NCBI GenBank assembly: GCA_040754335.1
Contig: JBFMCV010000004.1
Location: 186,001-250,000 of the forward strand
DNA: 64,000 bases
Direction of reading: 5' to 3'
DNA from: Thermodesulfobacteriota bacterium
GTDB taxonomy: Bacteria > Desulfobacterota_D > UBA1144 > Nemesobacterales > UBA2774
The notes under the pieces were generated by a model. It saw only the letters and a program-made list of their open reading frames with translations. It made no database searches and was not told the origin of the DNA. Below, one piece after another: positions 17,872 to 26,524 of this stretch (the first letter of the stretch is position 1; each line of letters starts with the position of its first letter). Both the position numbers and the translations under genes were made by a program.

Positions 17872-18198
17872 TATATTTTATTGATTCGGAACCGTGCCGC
17901 CGGGATTCTCCCGAGAGGAGTTTTGCCGGCTGTGTATAGCGCATGCACGCCTTATCCTGGACGGTTTTGCCGTCTTGACAAGGAATGGTCAATATTTATA
18001 ATTACACAGCTTTTGACTACCGGATAAAATAACTCTTTATTCCGTTAAATTCATTACTTATTTTACATATCCGGCCCGGGTTGAAAAGAGCTAGAGGGGT
18101 GCTAAACTAAGTTGGTTTCAAAAAACCTCGTTAATATTTCCATGATTAAATATCTGTTTCGGTTTATTAAATCATAAAAATTCGGAGGTAGGCTAGAG
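17872..18198. other. AT-rich divergent region between the transporter and etfBA
   Basis: About 330 bases without a gene. It contains the consensus promoter for etfB at 17975-18002 and an AT-rich leader of about 190 nt up to the etfB start. A weaker candidate promoter TTGAAA-N16-TAAACT lies at 18081-18108. I see no known riboswitch motif. Confidence 0.5.
17975..18002 (+). promoter_or_regulatory. Consensus sigma-70 promoter for etfBA
   Basis: TTGACA (17975-17980), a 16-nt spacer, and TATAAT (17997-18002): both hexamers match consensus exactly. Transcription would start near 18009, leaving a leader of about 190 nt before the GTG of etfB. Such a perfect match suggests strong expression unless a repressor acts in the leader. 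Confidence 0.75.
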
Positions 18199-19005
18199 GT
18201 GAAGATTCTCGTAATAGTAAGCCAGACACAGGATACGGAGGCGAAGATAAAGGTCTCCGCGGCCGGCAACTCGATCGATACCGAAGGCATGAAATGGATC
18301 ATGAACCCCTACGACGAGTTCGCGGTCGAGGAAGCTATCCAGACCAAGGAGAAGCACGGAGGAGAGGTGGTAGTAGTCTCCATGGGCCCGGCGAGGGTGG
18401 TCGAAACCATCAGGCAGGCGCTCGCGATGGGGGCAGACAGCGCCTTACATATCCTTGACGAAGGGTCCCCTGACGTGGATTCATTCGCAACGGGCAAGAT
18501 TATCGCGGGCGAGATAAAGAAGCTAGGTGAATTCGATATAGCTTTTACAGGCATGAAGATAATAGACGAAGAGTCGGGTCAGGTCGGCGTCCAGATAGCC
18601 GAGGAGCTGGGAATCCCCCACGTATCTCTCGTGAGCAAGGTTATAGAGATAAACCCGTCGGCGAAAAAAGCGGTGTGTCAGAAGGAGATCGACGGCGGAC
18701 ACATGGTGGTGGAAGTTCCGCTCCCCTGTCTCATAACGTGCCCCGATGCCATGAACGAGCCACGGTATGCATCTCTCCCTGGCATCATGAAAGCCAAAAA
18801 GAAGCCGCTCACCGAAGTGAAACTTTCCGATATCGGCACGGACGGCCTCGCGCGCGTCAAGACAGTCGAGATCAAGGTCCCCCAGATAGAGAGGAAGCTC
18901 AAGATAATAAAAGGGCAGGACGAGCCTATGGTGAAAGGCGCCGAGGTGGAAAATGCCGCTCAAGAGCTGGTAACCCTCCTCAGGGATGAGGCCAAAGTTA
19001 TATAG
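18199..19005 (+). CDS. etfB: Electron transfer flavoprotein, beta subunit
   Basis: 268 residues, EtfB size. EtfAB accepts electrons from acyl-CoA dehydrogenases, or in some anaerobes bifurcates them. Conserved elements include the N-terminal KILVIVSQTQD strand, MNPYDEFAVEEAI, and AMGADSALHI near residue 75, which form the AMP- or FAD-binding subunit. Start is GTG with GGAGGT (18184-18189) 9 bases upstream. etfA follows 34 bases downstream. Whether the pair is a conventional or a bifurcating ETF cannot be settled without a partner; no FixCX or Bcd gene is adjacent. Confidence 0.94.
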   Translation: MKILVIVSQTQDTEAKIKVSAAGNSIDTEGMKWIMNPYDEFAVEEAIQTKEKHGGEVVVVSMGPARVVETIRQALAMGADSALHILDEGSPDVDSFATGKIIAGEIKKLGEFDIAFTGMKIIDEESGQVGVQIAEELGIPHVSLVSKVIEINPSAKKAVCQKEIDGGHMVVEVPLPCLITCPDAMNEPRYASLPGIMKAKKKPLTEVKLSDIGTDGLARVKTVEIKVPQIERKLKIIKGQDEPMVKGAEVENAAQELVTLLRDEAKVI

Positions 19006-19039
19006 CACCTAAGTTTATAGACATTTCAGGAGGAATAAT

Positions 19040-20035
19040 ATGAGTAACGAAGTTTGGGTCGTGGCTGATCTCAAAATAGACGGCAGTGTTAGGCAGGTGA
19101 CTTTTGAGGCGTTATCCGAAGCGAGGGGCAAGATCGCGGGGAAGCTCGGGGGAAAGCTTTGCGGAGTGCTGATCGGCTCGGGCGTGTCGGGACACGCAGC
19201 CGAATTGGGCAAATACGGGGCCGAGAAGGTCTACGTCGTCGATAACGAGCTTCTAAAGAACTTCAACACCGAGGGTTACACGATCGCCCTCAGCGAATTG
19301 ATAAAGAAGCACAGCCCTGCGGTGGTGATAGCGGGGAACACGGTATTCGGACAGGACTATTTCCCTGCGGTCGCCGCCCGGGTCGGAGCAGGCGTCACCA
19401 TGGATGCTATAGAGATCGATCTGACAGACGACAAGAAACTCAAGATAAAACGCTTTTCCCATTCAAGCAAGGCGATACCGACCCAGGTCTTTCTCGATCA
19501 CAACCCTATGATGACGACCGTCAGGCCCAACTCCTTTAAAGCGGTCGAGGAGTCGAAGAGCCCCGAAGTGGTAGACGGCTCCGTAACGGTCAACGCTGGG
19601 GACATAAAATCGAAAGTGGTCGAGATAAAGACGAAAGAATCGGACAGGCCTGAGCTCACCGAGGCTGAGAGAGTGGTCTCGGGTGGAAGGGGGCTTGGGA
19701 GCGAGGAGAATTTCAAATATATATATCAGCTCGCCGATATACTCGGGGCCGCAGCGGGCGCTACACGCGCCGCGGTCGATGCCGGCTACTGTCCTTACGA
19801 TATGCAGGTCGGCCAGACGGGGAAGGCCGTGTCGCCCAACCTTTATATAGCGATCGCCATCTCGGGCTCTGTCCAGCACTTCGCAGGCATGGGCTCCTCG
19901 AAAGTGATAGTCGCGATAAATAAGGACCCGGAAGCGCCGATTTTTCAGAAGTGCGATTACGGTATAGTGGGCGACCTCTTCGACGTGCTTCCGCCTTTCA
20001 CCGAGAAGGTGAAAGCGCTCGTATCACAGAGCTAG
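19040..20035 (+). CDS. etfA: Electron transfer flavoprotein, alpha subunit
   Basis: 331 residues with the EtfA C-terminal FAD domain clearly visible: VVSGGRGLG near 210, [11 protein letters not shown] near 245, [21 protein letters not shown], then [17 protein letters not shown] and FDVLPPF. The isoalloxazine-binding Arg and the Ser/Thr of the QTG segment are retained. AGGAGG precedes the ATG. It forms an operon with etfB and should shuttle electrons from acyl-CoA oxidation to the quinone pool, matching the crotonase and PHA genes about 10 kb downstream. murI converges on it after 19 bases. Confidence 0.95.
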   Translation: MSNEVWVVADLKIDGSVRQVTFEALSEARGKIAGKLGGKLCGVLIGSGVSGHAAELGKYGAEKVYVVDNELLKNFNTEGYTIALSELIKKHSPAVVIAGNTVFGQDYFPAVAARVGAGVTMDAIEIDLTDDKKLKIKRFSHSSKAIPTQVFLDHNPMMTTVRPNSFKAVEESKSPEVVDGSVTVNAGDIKSKVVEIKTKESDRPELTEAERVVSGGRGLGSEENFKYIYQLADILGAAAGATRAAVDAGYCPYDMQVGQTGKAVSPNLYIAIAISGSVQHFAGMGSSKVIVAINKDPEAPIFQKCDYGIVGDLFDVLPPFTEKVKALVSQS

Positions 20036-20054
20036 AAACTTCGTCCGGGGGCGG

Positions 20055-20879
20055 TTATAAAGCCGTCCCCGTTATATCCACCATTTCGATATTTTCTATT
20101 TTCTCGCCGAGGAACCTTCCCGCGACTGAGACGAACGTGTCGGAAACGTCCGTGAGATAGTATTCCCTCGATGGAGCCTCGTTCCCGGTATTGAGTAGCC
20201 CTCTCTCACTTAGCACCCTTTCGATTTCCTTTGCCGTCTCCTCGGCCGAATCCACTAGAGTTATCCCCTCGCCCATTACTTTCTTTATCGTGCGTTTGAG
20301 GAGCGGATAGTGAGTGCACCCGAGGACGAGCACGTCTATATCGTATTCCTTAAAGGGCGCGAGGTACTCCTTGGCAATGAGCTCCGATATATCTCCCTCT
20401 GTCCATCCCTCGTCGGCCAGCGGAACGAAGAGCGGGCACGCTTTCGAGTAAACCTCTATGTCGGTGGATACGTCTTCGAGCGCCTTCTTGTAAGCGCTGC
20501 TTTTGATAGTCGACGGTGTGCCTATCACACCCACTCTCCCCGACTTCGTCGCGGCTCCGGCTTTTTTCGCGCCCGGCTCAATCACGCCTATTACGGGTAT
20601 ATCGAGCTCGCTGCTCAGGCTCGGAAGAGAAACGGCCGAGGATGTATTGCAGGCGACGACGAGCATCTTTATACCCTTAGACACCAGGAAACGGGCGTTG
20701 TGGTGGGAATATGTGACGACCGTCCTGCTCGATTTCGTCCCGTAAGGAACCCTCGCCGTGTCGCCCAGGTAAATAATGTTCTCCCGTGGGAGTCTCTTTA
20801 TTATCTCTCTTACGACCGTAAGCCCGCCTATACCGGAATCGAATACGCCGATCGGTGCGCTGTTCGTATCTCGCGTCAT
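20055..20879 (-). CDS. murI: Glutamate racemase
   Basis: 274 residues. MurI makes D-glutamate for peptidoglycan. The two catalytic cysteines are present: Cys77 in VACNTSSA and Cys188 in LGCTHYPLL, with the N-terminal GVFDSGIGGLTVV signature and the GVIGTP loop. The length is typical. It is followed by the convergent etfA and lies 36 bases downstream of radA on the same strand, so the two may be co-transcribed. Confidence 0.96.
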   Translation of the reverse strand: MTRDTNSAPIGVFDSGIGGLTVVREIIKRLPRENIIYLGDTARVPYGTKSSRTVVTYSHHNARFLVSKGIKMLVVACNTSSAVSLPSLSSELDIPVIGVIEPGAKKAGAATKSGRVGVIGTPSTIKSSAYKKALEDVSTDIEVYSKACPLFVPLADEGWTEGDISELIAKEYLAPFKEYDIDVLVLGCTHYPLLKRTIKKVMGEGITLVDSAEETAKEIERVLSERGLLNTGNEAPSREYYLTDVSDTFVSVAGRFLGEKIENIEMVDITGTAL

Positions 20880-20915
20880 GCTCTTCCTTTCTATTCCAGG
20901 ATATTCGGCCCGGGA

Positions 20916-22298
20916 TCAGAAGAATGCCTCTATGGCCCTTTCGACTGAATCCACGCCGATAAGGGCAATAGAATTATCCCCGGACTTCAATCTGTCAAGG
21001 TTTATCTTGGGGAGGACGCATCGGGTAAAGCCTAGCTTCACAGCTTCGTTGAGTCTCAGGTCCGCCTGCGAGACCCCCCTTATCTCTCCCGCGAGCCCTA
21101 CCTCTCCGAACACGATAGTGTCATGCGCGACAGGCCTGTTGAGGAAGCTCGATACGAGCGCGATTGAGATCGCGAGGTCTATCGCGGGCTCCTCTATCTT
21201 CACCCCTCCAGCGACGTTCATGAACACGTCCTGTCCAAGTATCTGGAGCCCGGCTCTCTTCTCCAATACAGCGAGCAGGAGCGAGACCCTGTTGTTGTCG
21301 AGCCCTATCGTCGTCCGCCTCGGCACCCCGAACCCGCAGGGCGAGACGAGGGCCTGTATCTCGACCAGTATAGGCCTCGTCCCTTCTATGCTCGGTGTCA
21401 CGACCGAGCCCGACGCGTTCACGGGGCGCTCCGAGAGGAATATCTCGGACGGATTCTTTACCTCCCGGAGCCCGCTGTCGAGCATCTCGAATACCCCTAT
21501 CTCGTTCGTAGAGCCGAACCTGTTCTTGACCGCTCTCAGTATCCTGTAGGGATGATCCTTCCCCCCTTCGAAGTAGAGCACCGTGTCGACGAGGTGCTCG
21601 AGCACCTTGGGCCCCGCTATGGTCCCCTCCTTTGTCACGTGCCCGATGAGGAATATCGCCGTCCCTCTCGTCTTCGCATGTTGCATGAGCTTGGCCGTGC
21701 ATTCCCTTATCTGCCCGACGCTCCCCGGCGCCGACCCGAAATCCTCGGTAAACATGGTCTGTATTGAATCGATCACTGCTATTTCCGGGGAGAGCTTTTC
21801 GATCTCGTCTAGAATCGTCTCGACGGAGGTCTCCGTCAGGACGTATACGCTTTCGGACGATACTCCCGTCCTCGCAGCCCTCATCTTCACCTGCATGGGT
21901 GATTCCTCTCCGGTCACGTATAGATAACTCGATTGAGATGAACCCCGTTTATCCCTCTCCCTCCCGATGTCGTTCAGCATCTGTAGCGCGAGCGTCGACT
22001 TGCCTATACCGGGGTCTCCCCCGACTAATATGACAGAGCCGGGGACGAACCCGCCGCCCAGGACCCTGTCGAGTTCCTTGTTCCCCGTAGGTATTCTCTC
22101 CTCGCCCCCGCTGCTTATCTCCGTTATAGCGACGGGCTCCGATACATCGGCCCTTTTCGCGGTCTTTTTCTGCCTTTCCAGCTTTTCCTCGACGTACGAG
22201 TTCCAGCTCCCGCATTCGGGGCATTTGCCGAGCCACCTCGGGGAGCTGTTCCCGCAATTCTGGCATACGAACCGGGTGAGGCTTTTTGCTTTCTTCAT
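20916..22298 (-). CDS. radA: DNA repair protein RadA/Sms
   Basis: 460 residues with the full RadA layout: an N-terminal C4 zinc finger (Cys12, 15, 26, 29), a RecA-like ATPase with Walker A GDPGIGKS (94-101), the family-specific KNRFG motif (258-262), and a C-terminal Lon-protease-like domain with no catalytic Ser-Lys function expected. RadA is a branch-migration helicase that acts in recombinational repair. The ATG at 22298 directly precedes the finger. murI lies downstream on the same strand. Confidence 0.96.
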   Translation of the reverse strand: MKKAKSLTRFVCQNCGNSSPRWLGKCPECGSWNSYVEEKLERQKKTAKRADVSEPVAITEISSGGEERIPTGNKELDRVLGGGFVPGSVILVGGDPGIGKSTLALQMLNDIGRERDKRGSSQSSYLYVTGEESPMQVKMRAARTGVSSESVYVLTETSVETILDEIEKLSPEIAVIDSIQTMFTEDFGSAPGSVGQIRECTAKLMQHAKTRGTAIFLIGHVTKEGTIAGPKVLEHLVDTVLYFEGGKDHPYRILRAVKNRFGSTNEIGVFEMLDSGLREVKNPSEIFLSERPVNASGSVVTPSIEGTRPILVEIQALVSPCGFGVPRRTTIGLDNNRVSLLLAVLEKRAGLQILGQDVFMNVAGGVKIEEPAIDLAISIALVSSFLNRPVAHDTIVFGEVGLAGEIRGVSQADLRLNEAVKLGFTRCVLPKINLDRLKSGDNSIALIGVDSVERAIEAFF

Positions 22299-22413
22299 AG
22301 ATATGTCCGGGGAAACACCGGCCTCGAAATTATACTACATAAAAAATGTTAAACGGAATCGAGAGGGTTGTATAATTAGGATATCGTGAATCTTTCGGAT
22401 GAGGAGGAATGCC

Positions 22414-23151
22414 ATGTCCGGCTATGATAATTTTTCGAGGCGGAAGTTTATACAGCTTACCGGGGCGGGGGTATTGGGAATAGAGTTCATTAAATCGGGA
22501 AGGAATTTCTTCGCTCCGCATGAGGCCAGGGCGGCCGAAGTCACTTCACCCATGACTAGCTACGAAGCGCTCAAGGAGCTTATGGACGGGAACGAGCGTT
22601 TCATTAAATCAATGAAAGACAGCTGCGTGCTCAGGACGCCTGACCGCCGCATGGAGGTCGCAGAAGGTCAGAACCCGTTCGCGATAATCCTGGCGTGCGC
22701 CGATTCGAGGGTTTCCCCCGAGATTATATTCGACCAGTGGATAGGGGACCTCTTCGTCGTCAGGGTCGCTGGGAATATCGTCACTCCCCAAAACTACGGC
22801 ATCCTAGGGAGCATAGAGTACGGTGTCAAAGCTCTCGGCGTGAACCTCATCATGGTGCTGGGGCACAGCAGGTGCGGGGCCGTGGATTCGGCTATCAAGG
22901 CAATTAAAACCGGGACTGCCTATCCGGGCTCGATAGGGACCATAGTTCAGGCTATCAAGCCCTCTGTCGAAAGGGCGAAAAGTGAGCCTGGCGACTTGCT
23001 CCACAATGCAATACTCGATAATATCAAGCTTGGCGTAAGCAGGATAAGCGACAGCGATCCGGTTATCGCGCCTATGGTCAAGGAAGATAAGGTCAAGGTC
23101 GTAGGCGGGAACTACGATCTCGTGACCGGCGAGGTTACATTAGTCACTTAA
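22414..23151 (+). CDS. Beta-class carbonic anhydrase with Tat signal peptide
   Basis: 245 residues from the ATG at 22414, chosen because GAGGAGG (22402-22408) sits 5 bases upstream. The N-terminus has a twin-arginine motif SRRKF at 8-12, a hydrophobic stretch and an AxA-like site near residue 40. The catalytic domain has zinc ligands Cys95 (CADSR, with Asp97 and Arg99), His151 and Cys154 (HSRCG). It interconverts CO2 and bicarbonate. Export by Tat fits a cofactor-loaded, folded enzyme working in the periplasm. Most beta-class enzymes are cytosolic. It has no operon partner. Confidence 0.92.
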   Translation: MSGYDNFSRRKFIQLTGAGVLGIEFIKSGRNFFAPHEARAAEVTSPMTSYEALKELMDGNERFIKSMKDSCVLRTPDRRMEVAEGQNPFAIILACADSRVSPEIIFDQWIGDLFVVRVAGNIVTPQNYGILGSIEYGVKALGVNLIMVLGHSRCGAVDSAIKAIKTGTAYPGSIGTIVQAIKPSVERAKSEPGDLLHNAILDNIKLGVSRISDSDPVIAPMVKEDKVKVVGGNYDLVTGEVTLVT

Positions 23152-23301
23152 CCGATATGAAGCTATTCTATCTTGCTTGTGAATAAAATCTCTGGAATTA
23201 CTTATAAGGCCATGAGGTGATATTCTCCCTGCATACTCCGGGGAGTTGTCCGTATATGCATTAGAAAGAGTTTGACCCCTTAGAATCAGGAGAGGAATAC
23301 T

Positions 23302-23673
23302 ATGCTCACGAAGAAACTTGCGGACCACCTTATCGTGCATTCCCCCTACTGCGGCGAGATAAGGGAAATAATTAGCGGGAGGGATTACGACAAGCTCGGC
23401 ATAGCGGTTGCAGTCGATATCAAGCCCACCACGGCGCATTATCACAAAACCTTCGACGAGATCTACTTCGTTCTCGACGGCGAGCTCGAGCTCGAGTTCT
23501 ACGACCCGGATGCGGATAAGACCTGGAACGAAGTATTGTCCGCGAACGAGTTGGTAGTTGTCTCGAAAGGCGTGCATCATAAAGTCGTCCGAGCATCCGA
23601 CCACAACAGGCTTTGCGTCGTGAGCGTCCCGCCGTTCCACGCGGACGATGAAAACCCGTCGGCGAAGATCTGA
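23302..23673 (+). CDS. Cupin-domain protein
   Basis: 123 residues forming one cupin barrel. Motif 1 is HYHKTFDEIYFVLDG with putative metal ligands His46, His48 and Glu53, and the second motif contains His92 (KGVHHKV). This matches small single-domain cupins that bind a divalent metal; members can be isomerases, dioxygenases or sugar-binding proteins, and nothing here narrows the choice. AGGAG precedes the ATG. It is flanked by carbonic anhydrase and the MoxR gene with gaps of about 150 bases on both sides. Confidence 0.85.
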   Translation: MLTKKLADHLIVHSPYCGEIREIISGRDYDKLGIAVAVDIKPTTAHYHKTFDEIYFVLDGELELEFYDPDADKTWNEVLSANELVVVSKGVHHKVVRASDHNRLCVVSVPPFHADDENPSAKI

Positions 23674-23708
23674 TATACGGCGCTTTGTGGTCGGGAATTA
23701 TTCATAAT

Positions 23709-23736
23709 TTGATTATGCCTGCCGTGAAAGTATAAT
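23709..23736 (+). promoter_or_regulatory. Sigma-70 promoter for the MoxR/VWA pair
   Basis: TTGATT (23709-23714), 16-nt spacer, TATAAT (23731-23736). Downstream in the leader GTCCGCT (23759-23765) can pair with AGCGGAC (23782-23788) around a 16-nt loop, ahead of the MoxR start at 23819. The hairpin has no T-run after it. Confidence 0.6.
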
Positions 23737-23818
23737 TTTTACGACTGGTAATGTCCGTGTCCGCTTTGTTTAACGAGCGGTAGCGGACCAAATTCTCAAT
23801 GTATACGGGGTTTAACGA

Positions 23819-24655
23819 ATGAAATTTGAAGGCACTGAAAATTATATATCCACGAGGGACTTGAATCTCGCGGTAAACGCTTCCATCACACTTCAGCGGC
23901 CGTTACTAATTAAGGGCGAGCCCGGAACGGGCAAGACCATGCTCGCCTTCGAGGTGGCCGAAGCCTTGGGCAAAGAGCTTATCACCTGGCACGTGAAATC
24001 AACCACGACCGCGCAGCAAGGGCTTTACGAATACGACGCCGTGTCCAGGCTCCGCGATTCCCAGCTCGGCGACGAGCGCGTCAACGACATCTCGCATTAC
24101 ATAAAAAAGGGGAAGCTCTGGGAAGCGTTCGATTCAGACGAGCAGGTCGTGCTGCTGATCGACGAGATAGACAAGGCCGATATCGAGTTTCCGAACGACC
24201 TGCTTCTTGAGCTCGACAGGATGGAATTCTACTGCTACGAGCTCCACAAGACAATCAGGGCAAAGGAGCGGCCTATCGTGATAATAACCTCGAATAACGA
24301 AAAGGAGCTCCCGGACGCGTTTCTGAGGAGATGCTTCTTCCATTACATCAGCTTCCCCGACAGGGAAACGCTCAAGGCGATAGTGAAGGTGCATCACCCC
24401 AAGCTCGAGGACAAGCTCATCGATAACGCTATGGGCATATTCTACGACCTACGGGAAATAGACGGCCTCAAGAAGAAGCCCTCAACGAGCGAGCTCATAG
24501 ACTGGCTCAAGCTCATCATCGTGGGAAAGATAACGGAGGCCGAGCTCGGCTCAGTCGACCTCGCGGAGAAGCTCCCACCCTTCGCGGGAGCGCTCCTCAA
24601 GAACGAGCAGGACCAGGAGCTGCTCACCCGGATAAGGCTCAGGTTCAGGCGATGA
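23819..24655 (+). CDS. MoxR-family AAA+ ATPase
   Basis: 278 residues with Walker A GEPGTGKT (33-40), Walker B LLIDEID (112-118), and the sensor 1 region IVIITSNNEKELPDAFLRRC. It belongs to the MoxR branch, ATPases that act with a von Willebrand factor A partner in metal insertion or complex assembly. The next gene encodes exactly such a partner, 57 bases downstream, so the two should act together. The client is unknown; no dehydrogenase or metal enzyme is encoded beside them. The start is the ATG at 23819 with GGGG about 8 bases upstream. Confidence 0.93.
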   Translation: MKFEGTENYISTRDLNLAVNASITLQRPLLIKGEPGTGKTMLAFEVAEALGKELITWHVKSTTTAQQGLYEYDAVSRLRDSQLGDERVNDISHYIKKGKLWEAFDSDEQVVLLIDEIDKADIEFPNDLLLELDRMEFYCYELHKTIRAKERPIVIITSNNEKELPDAFLRRCFFHYISFPDRETLKAIVKVHHPKLEDKLIDNAMGIFYDLREIDGLKKKPSTSELIDWLKLIIVGKITEAELGSVDLAEKLPPFAGALLKNEQDQELLTRIRLRFRR

Positions 24656-24712
24656 GAAATGGGCGACGGGAAAGATTGAGATACTCGCGGCGGTCTTAGT
24701 AAAGGTGAGAAT

Positions 24713-25915
24713 ATGTTTCTGGATTTTTTTCTATTGCTTAAAAAAGACGGCATCCCGGTAACGATAAAGGAATACCTCACGTTTCTCGAAGCCCTCGACG
24801 AGGGCATAGCCGAGTACAGCGTCGACGATTTCTACTACCTCTCGCGCACCTCTCTCGTCAAGCACGAGCACCATCTCGACAGGTTCGACCTGCTGTTCAA
24901 ATATTTCTTCGAAGGGGTCGAGAAGATAAACGTAGACGACCTCATGAAGATCCCCGGGGACTGGCTCCGTAAGAGCTTCGTCAACGCCCTTACGGACGAG
25001 GAGAAGGCGCTGATAAAGTCCATGGGCGGCCTCGACAAGCTTCTCGAGCGCCTTAAGGAGCTGATGCGGGAGCAGAAAAGCAGGCACCAGGGCGGAAACA
25101 CATGGATAGGGACTGGAGGCACTTCTCCTTTCGGGGCTTACGGGTTCAATCCCGAAGGCATAAGGATAGGGCAGGAAGAGGGGAGGAACAGGAGGGCTGT
25201 AAAGGTCTGGGACAAGCGGGAGTTCAAAGACCTCGACGACGGCATCGAGCTTCAGACGAGGAACATGAAGATGGCGCTCAGAAGACTCCGCATACTCACG
25301 CGCGAAGGGGTGAAGGAGGAGCTCGACCTCGAGAAGACGATAGACAGGACTTCGAGGAACGCCGGACTGCTGGAGCTCGAGATGGTCCCAGCGAAAAAGA
25401 ACAACGTGAAGGTGCTCCTCTTCCTCGATATCGGGGGGTCGATGGACGACCACATAGAGCTCTGTTCGCGGCTGTTCTCGGCCGCCAAATATGAATTCAA
25501 GCATCTGGAGCATTTCTATTTCCACAACTGTCTCTATGAGTTCGTCTGGAAAAACAACCGGCGCAGGTGGCAGGAAACTGTCCCCACTTTCCAGGTGCTC
25601 CACACGTACAACAGCGATTACAAGGTTATTGTCGTGGGCGACGCCTCCATGTCTCCATACGAGCTCTTATATCAGAACGGGAGCGTCGAGCACAATAACG
25701 ACGAGCCTGGGTTCGTGTGGTTAGAGCGTTTGAAGTCCCAGTATCCCGACATCGTCTGGCTCAATCCCGTGCCCGTCAAGCAGTGGAAATATACCGAGTC
25801 TATCGGGATGGTGAGGAAGTTCATGAACGACCGCATGTTCCCCCTCACCCTTTCAGGACTGCAGAATGCTATCAAGGCCCTAAAAGACAAGAAGGTGAAG
25901 TTCGAGGGACATTAG
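24713..25915 (+). CDS. CoxE-like von Willebrand factor A protein
   Basis: 400 residues. The N-terminal half is helical (SRTSLVKHEHHLDRFDLLF), residues 125-160 form a Gly-rich linker, and the VWA domain starts near 230 with the metal-site sequence FLDIGGSMDD (Asp239, Ser243), in which the first Ser of DxSxS is Gly. Similar proteins are encoded beside MoxR ATPases as CoxE-like partners. It is cytosolic, with no signal or membrane segment. The glycine may be normal for this subfamily. A hairpin with a T-run at 25929-25958 could terminate the pair. Confidence 0.9.
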   Translation: MFLDFFLLLKKDGIPVTIKEYLTFLEALDEGIAEYSVDDFYYLSRTSLVKHEHHLDRFDLLFKYFFEGVEKINVDDLMKIPGDWLRKSFVNALTDEEKALIKSMGGLDKLLERLKELMREQKSRHQGGNTWIGTGGTSPFGAYGFNPEGIRIGQEEGRNRRAVKVWDKREFKDLDDGIELQTRNMKMALRRLRILTREGVKEELDLEKTIDRTSRNAGLLELEMVPAKKNNVKVLLFLDIGGSMDDHIELCSRLFSAAKYEFKHLEHFYFHNCLYEFVWKNNRRRWQETVPTFQVLHTYNSDYKVIVVGDASMSPYELLYQNGSVEHNNDEPGFVWLERLKSQYPDIVWLNPVPVKQWKYTESIGMVRKFMNDRMFPLTLSGLQNAIKALKDKKVKFEGH

Positions 25916-25928
25916 CAAATTATTTGTT

Positions 25929-25958
25929 ATTCTGAACTCGATTCAGAATCTCGTTTTT
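25929..25958 (+). terminator. Hairpin plus T-run after the MoxR/VWA pair; repeat of 5154-5185
   Basis: ATTCTGAA-CTCGA-TTCAGAAT is a perfect 8-bp stem with a 5-nt loop followed by CTCGTTTTT, starting 14 bases after the VWA stop codon. It shares sequence and layout with 5154-5185, with one C:G pair replaced by T:A. Placement supports a role as intrinsic terminator. Confidence 0.6.
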
Positions 25959-26011
25959 CTTGTATTATTCTCTCGCTTGACGAGCCGCAATCTTGAATAA
26001 CTAAACAATAT

Positions 26012-26470
26012 ATGCCCCTCGCTATAGACCACATCAACATCGTAGTTTCGGACCTCGAAAGATCCGTGAAATTTTATACGGAGCTCCTCGGATTCAATGA
26101 ATCGAAGAGGGCGCACCTAGAAGGCGAGTGGATAGAGTCGATCGTGGGGTTGAATGGCGTCGTCGCGGACGTCGCGTTCATCGTCGCCCCCGCGGGCGAG
26201 CCGAGGATAGAGCTCCTATGCTATAAGACACCGCAGGGCGAAGCAATCCCCGCTAATTCCCTCGCGAACACGGTCGGGATAAGGCACATCGCGTTTAGGG
26301 TGGATGATATATATGCGGCTTCTGAAAAGCTGAAGAACGCTGGGGTGAAGCTCATAGGCGAGCCCGTCGTCGTCCCCGAGACCGTTGTCACTCACGACGC
26401 GGGTCACAAGATGCTCTGCTACTTTCACGACCCGGACGGAGTGCTCCTCGAAATTACCGAGTACAAGTGA
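26012..26470 (+). CDS. VOC-family (glyoxalase-like) metalloprotein
   Basis: 152 residues with two beta-alpha-beta-beta-beta modules of the vicinal oxygen chelate fold. The likely metal ligands are His7 (DHINIVV), Glu67, His92 (RHIAFRVDD) and Glu147 (LLEITEYK). Its size fits glyoxalase I or methylmalonyl-CoA epimerase-like proteins, but the pattern does not decide between them. It stands alone between the MoxR/VWA pair and a convergent thioredoxin gene. No clear Shine-Dalgarno sequence precedes the ATG. Confidence 0.88.
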   Translation: MPLAIDHINIVVSDLERSVKFYTELLGFNESKRAHLEGEWIESIVGLNGVVADVAFIVAPAGEPRIELLCYKTPQGEAIPANSLANTVGIRHIAFRVDDIYAASEKLKNAGVKLIGEPVVVPETVVTHDAGHKMLCYFHDPDGVLLEITEYK

Positions 26471-26524
26471 TTTCCCGAATCGAATACCGCTTATGGCTTC
26501 CGTGGTGGAGAGCGGAGAGCGTTC

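Noticed and set aside
20046-20071. CGGGGGCGG/CCGTCCCCG hairpin between etfA and murI as terminator
   Set aside because: It has one mismatch, overlaps the murI end and has no T-run on either strand, so support is too weak.
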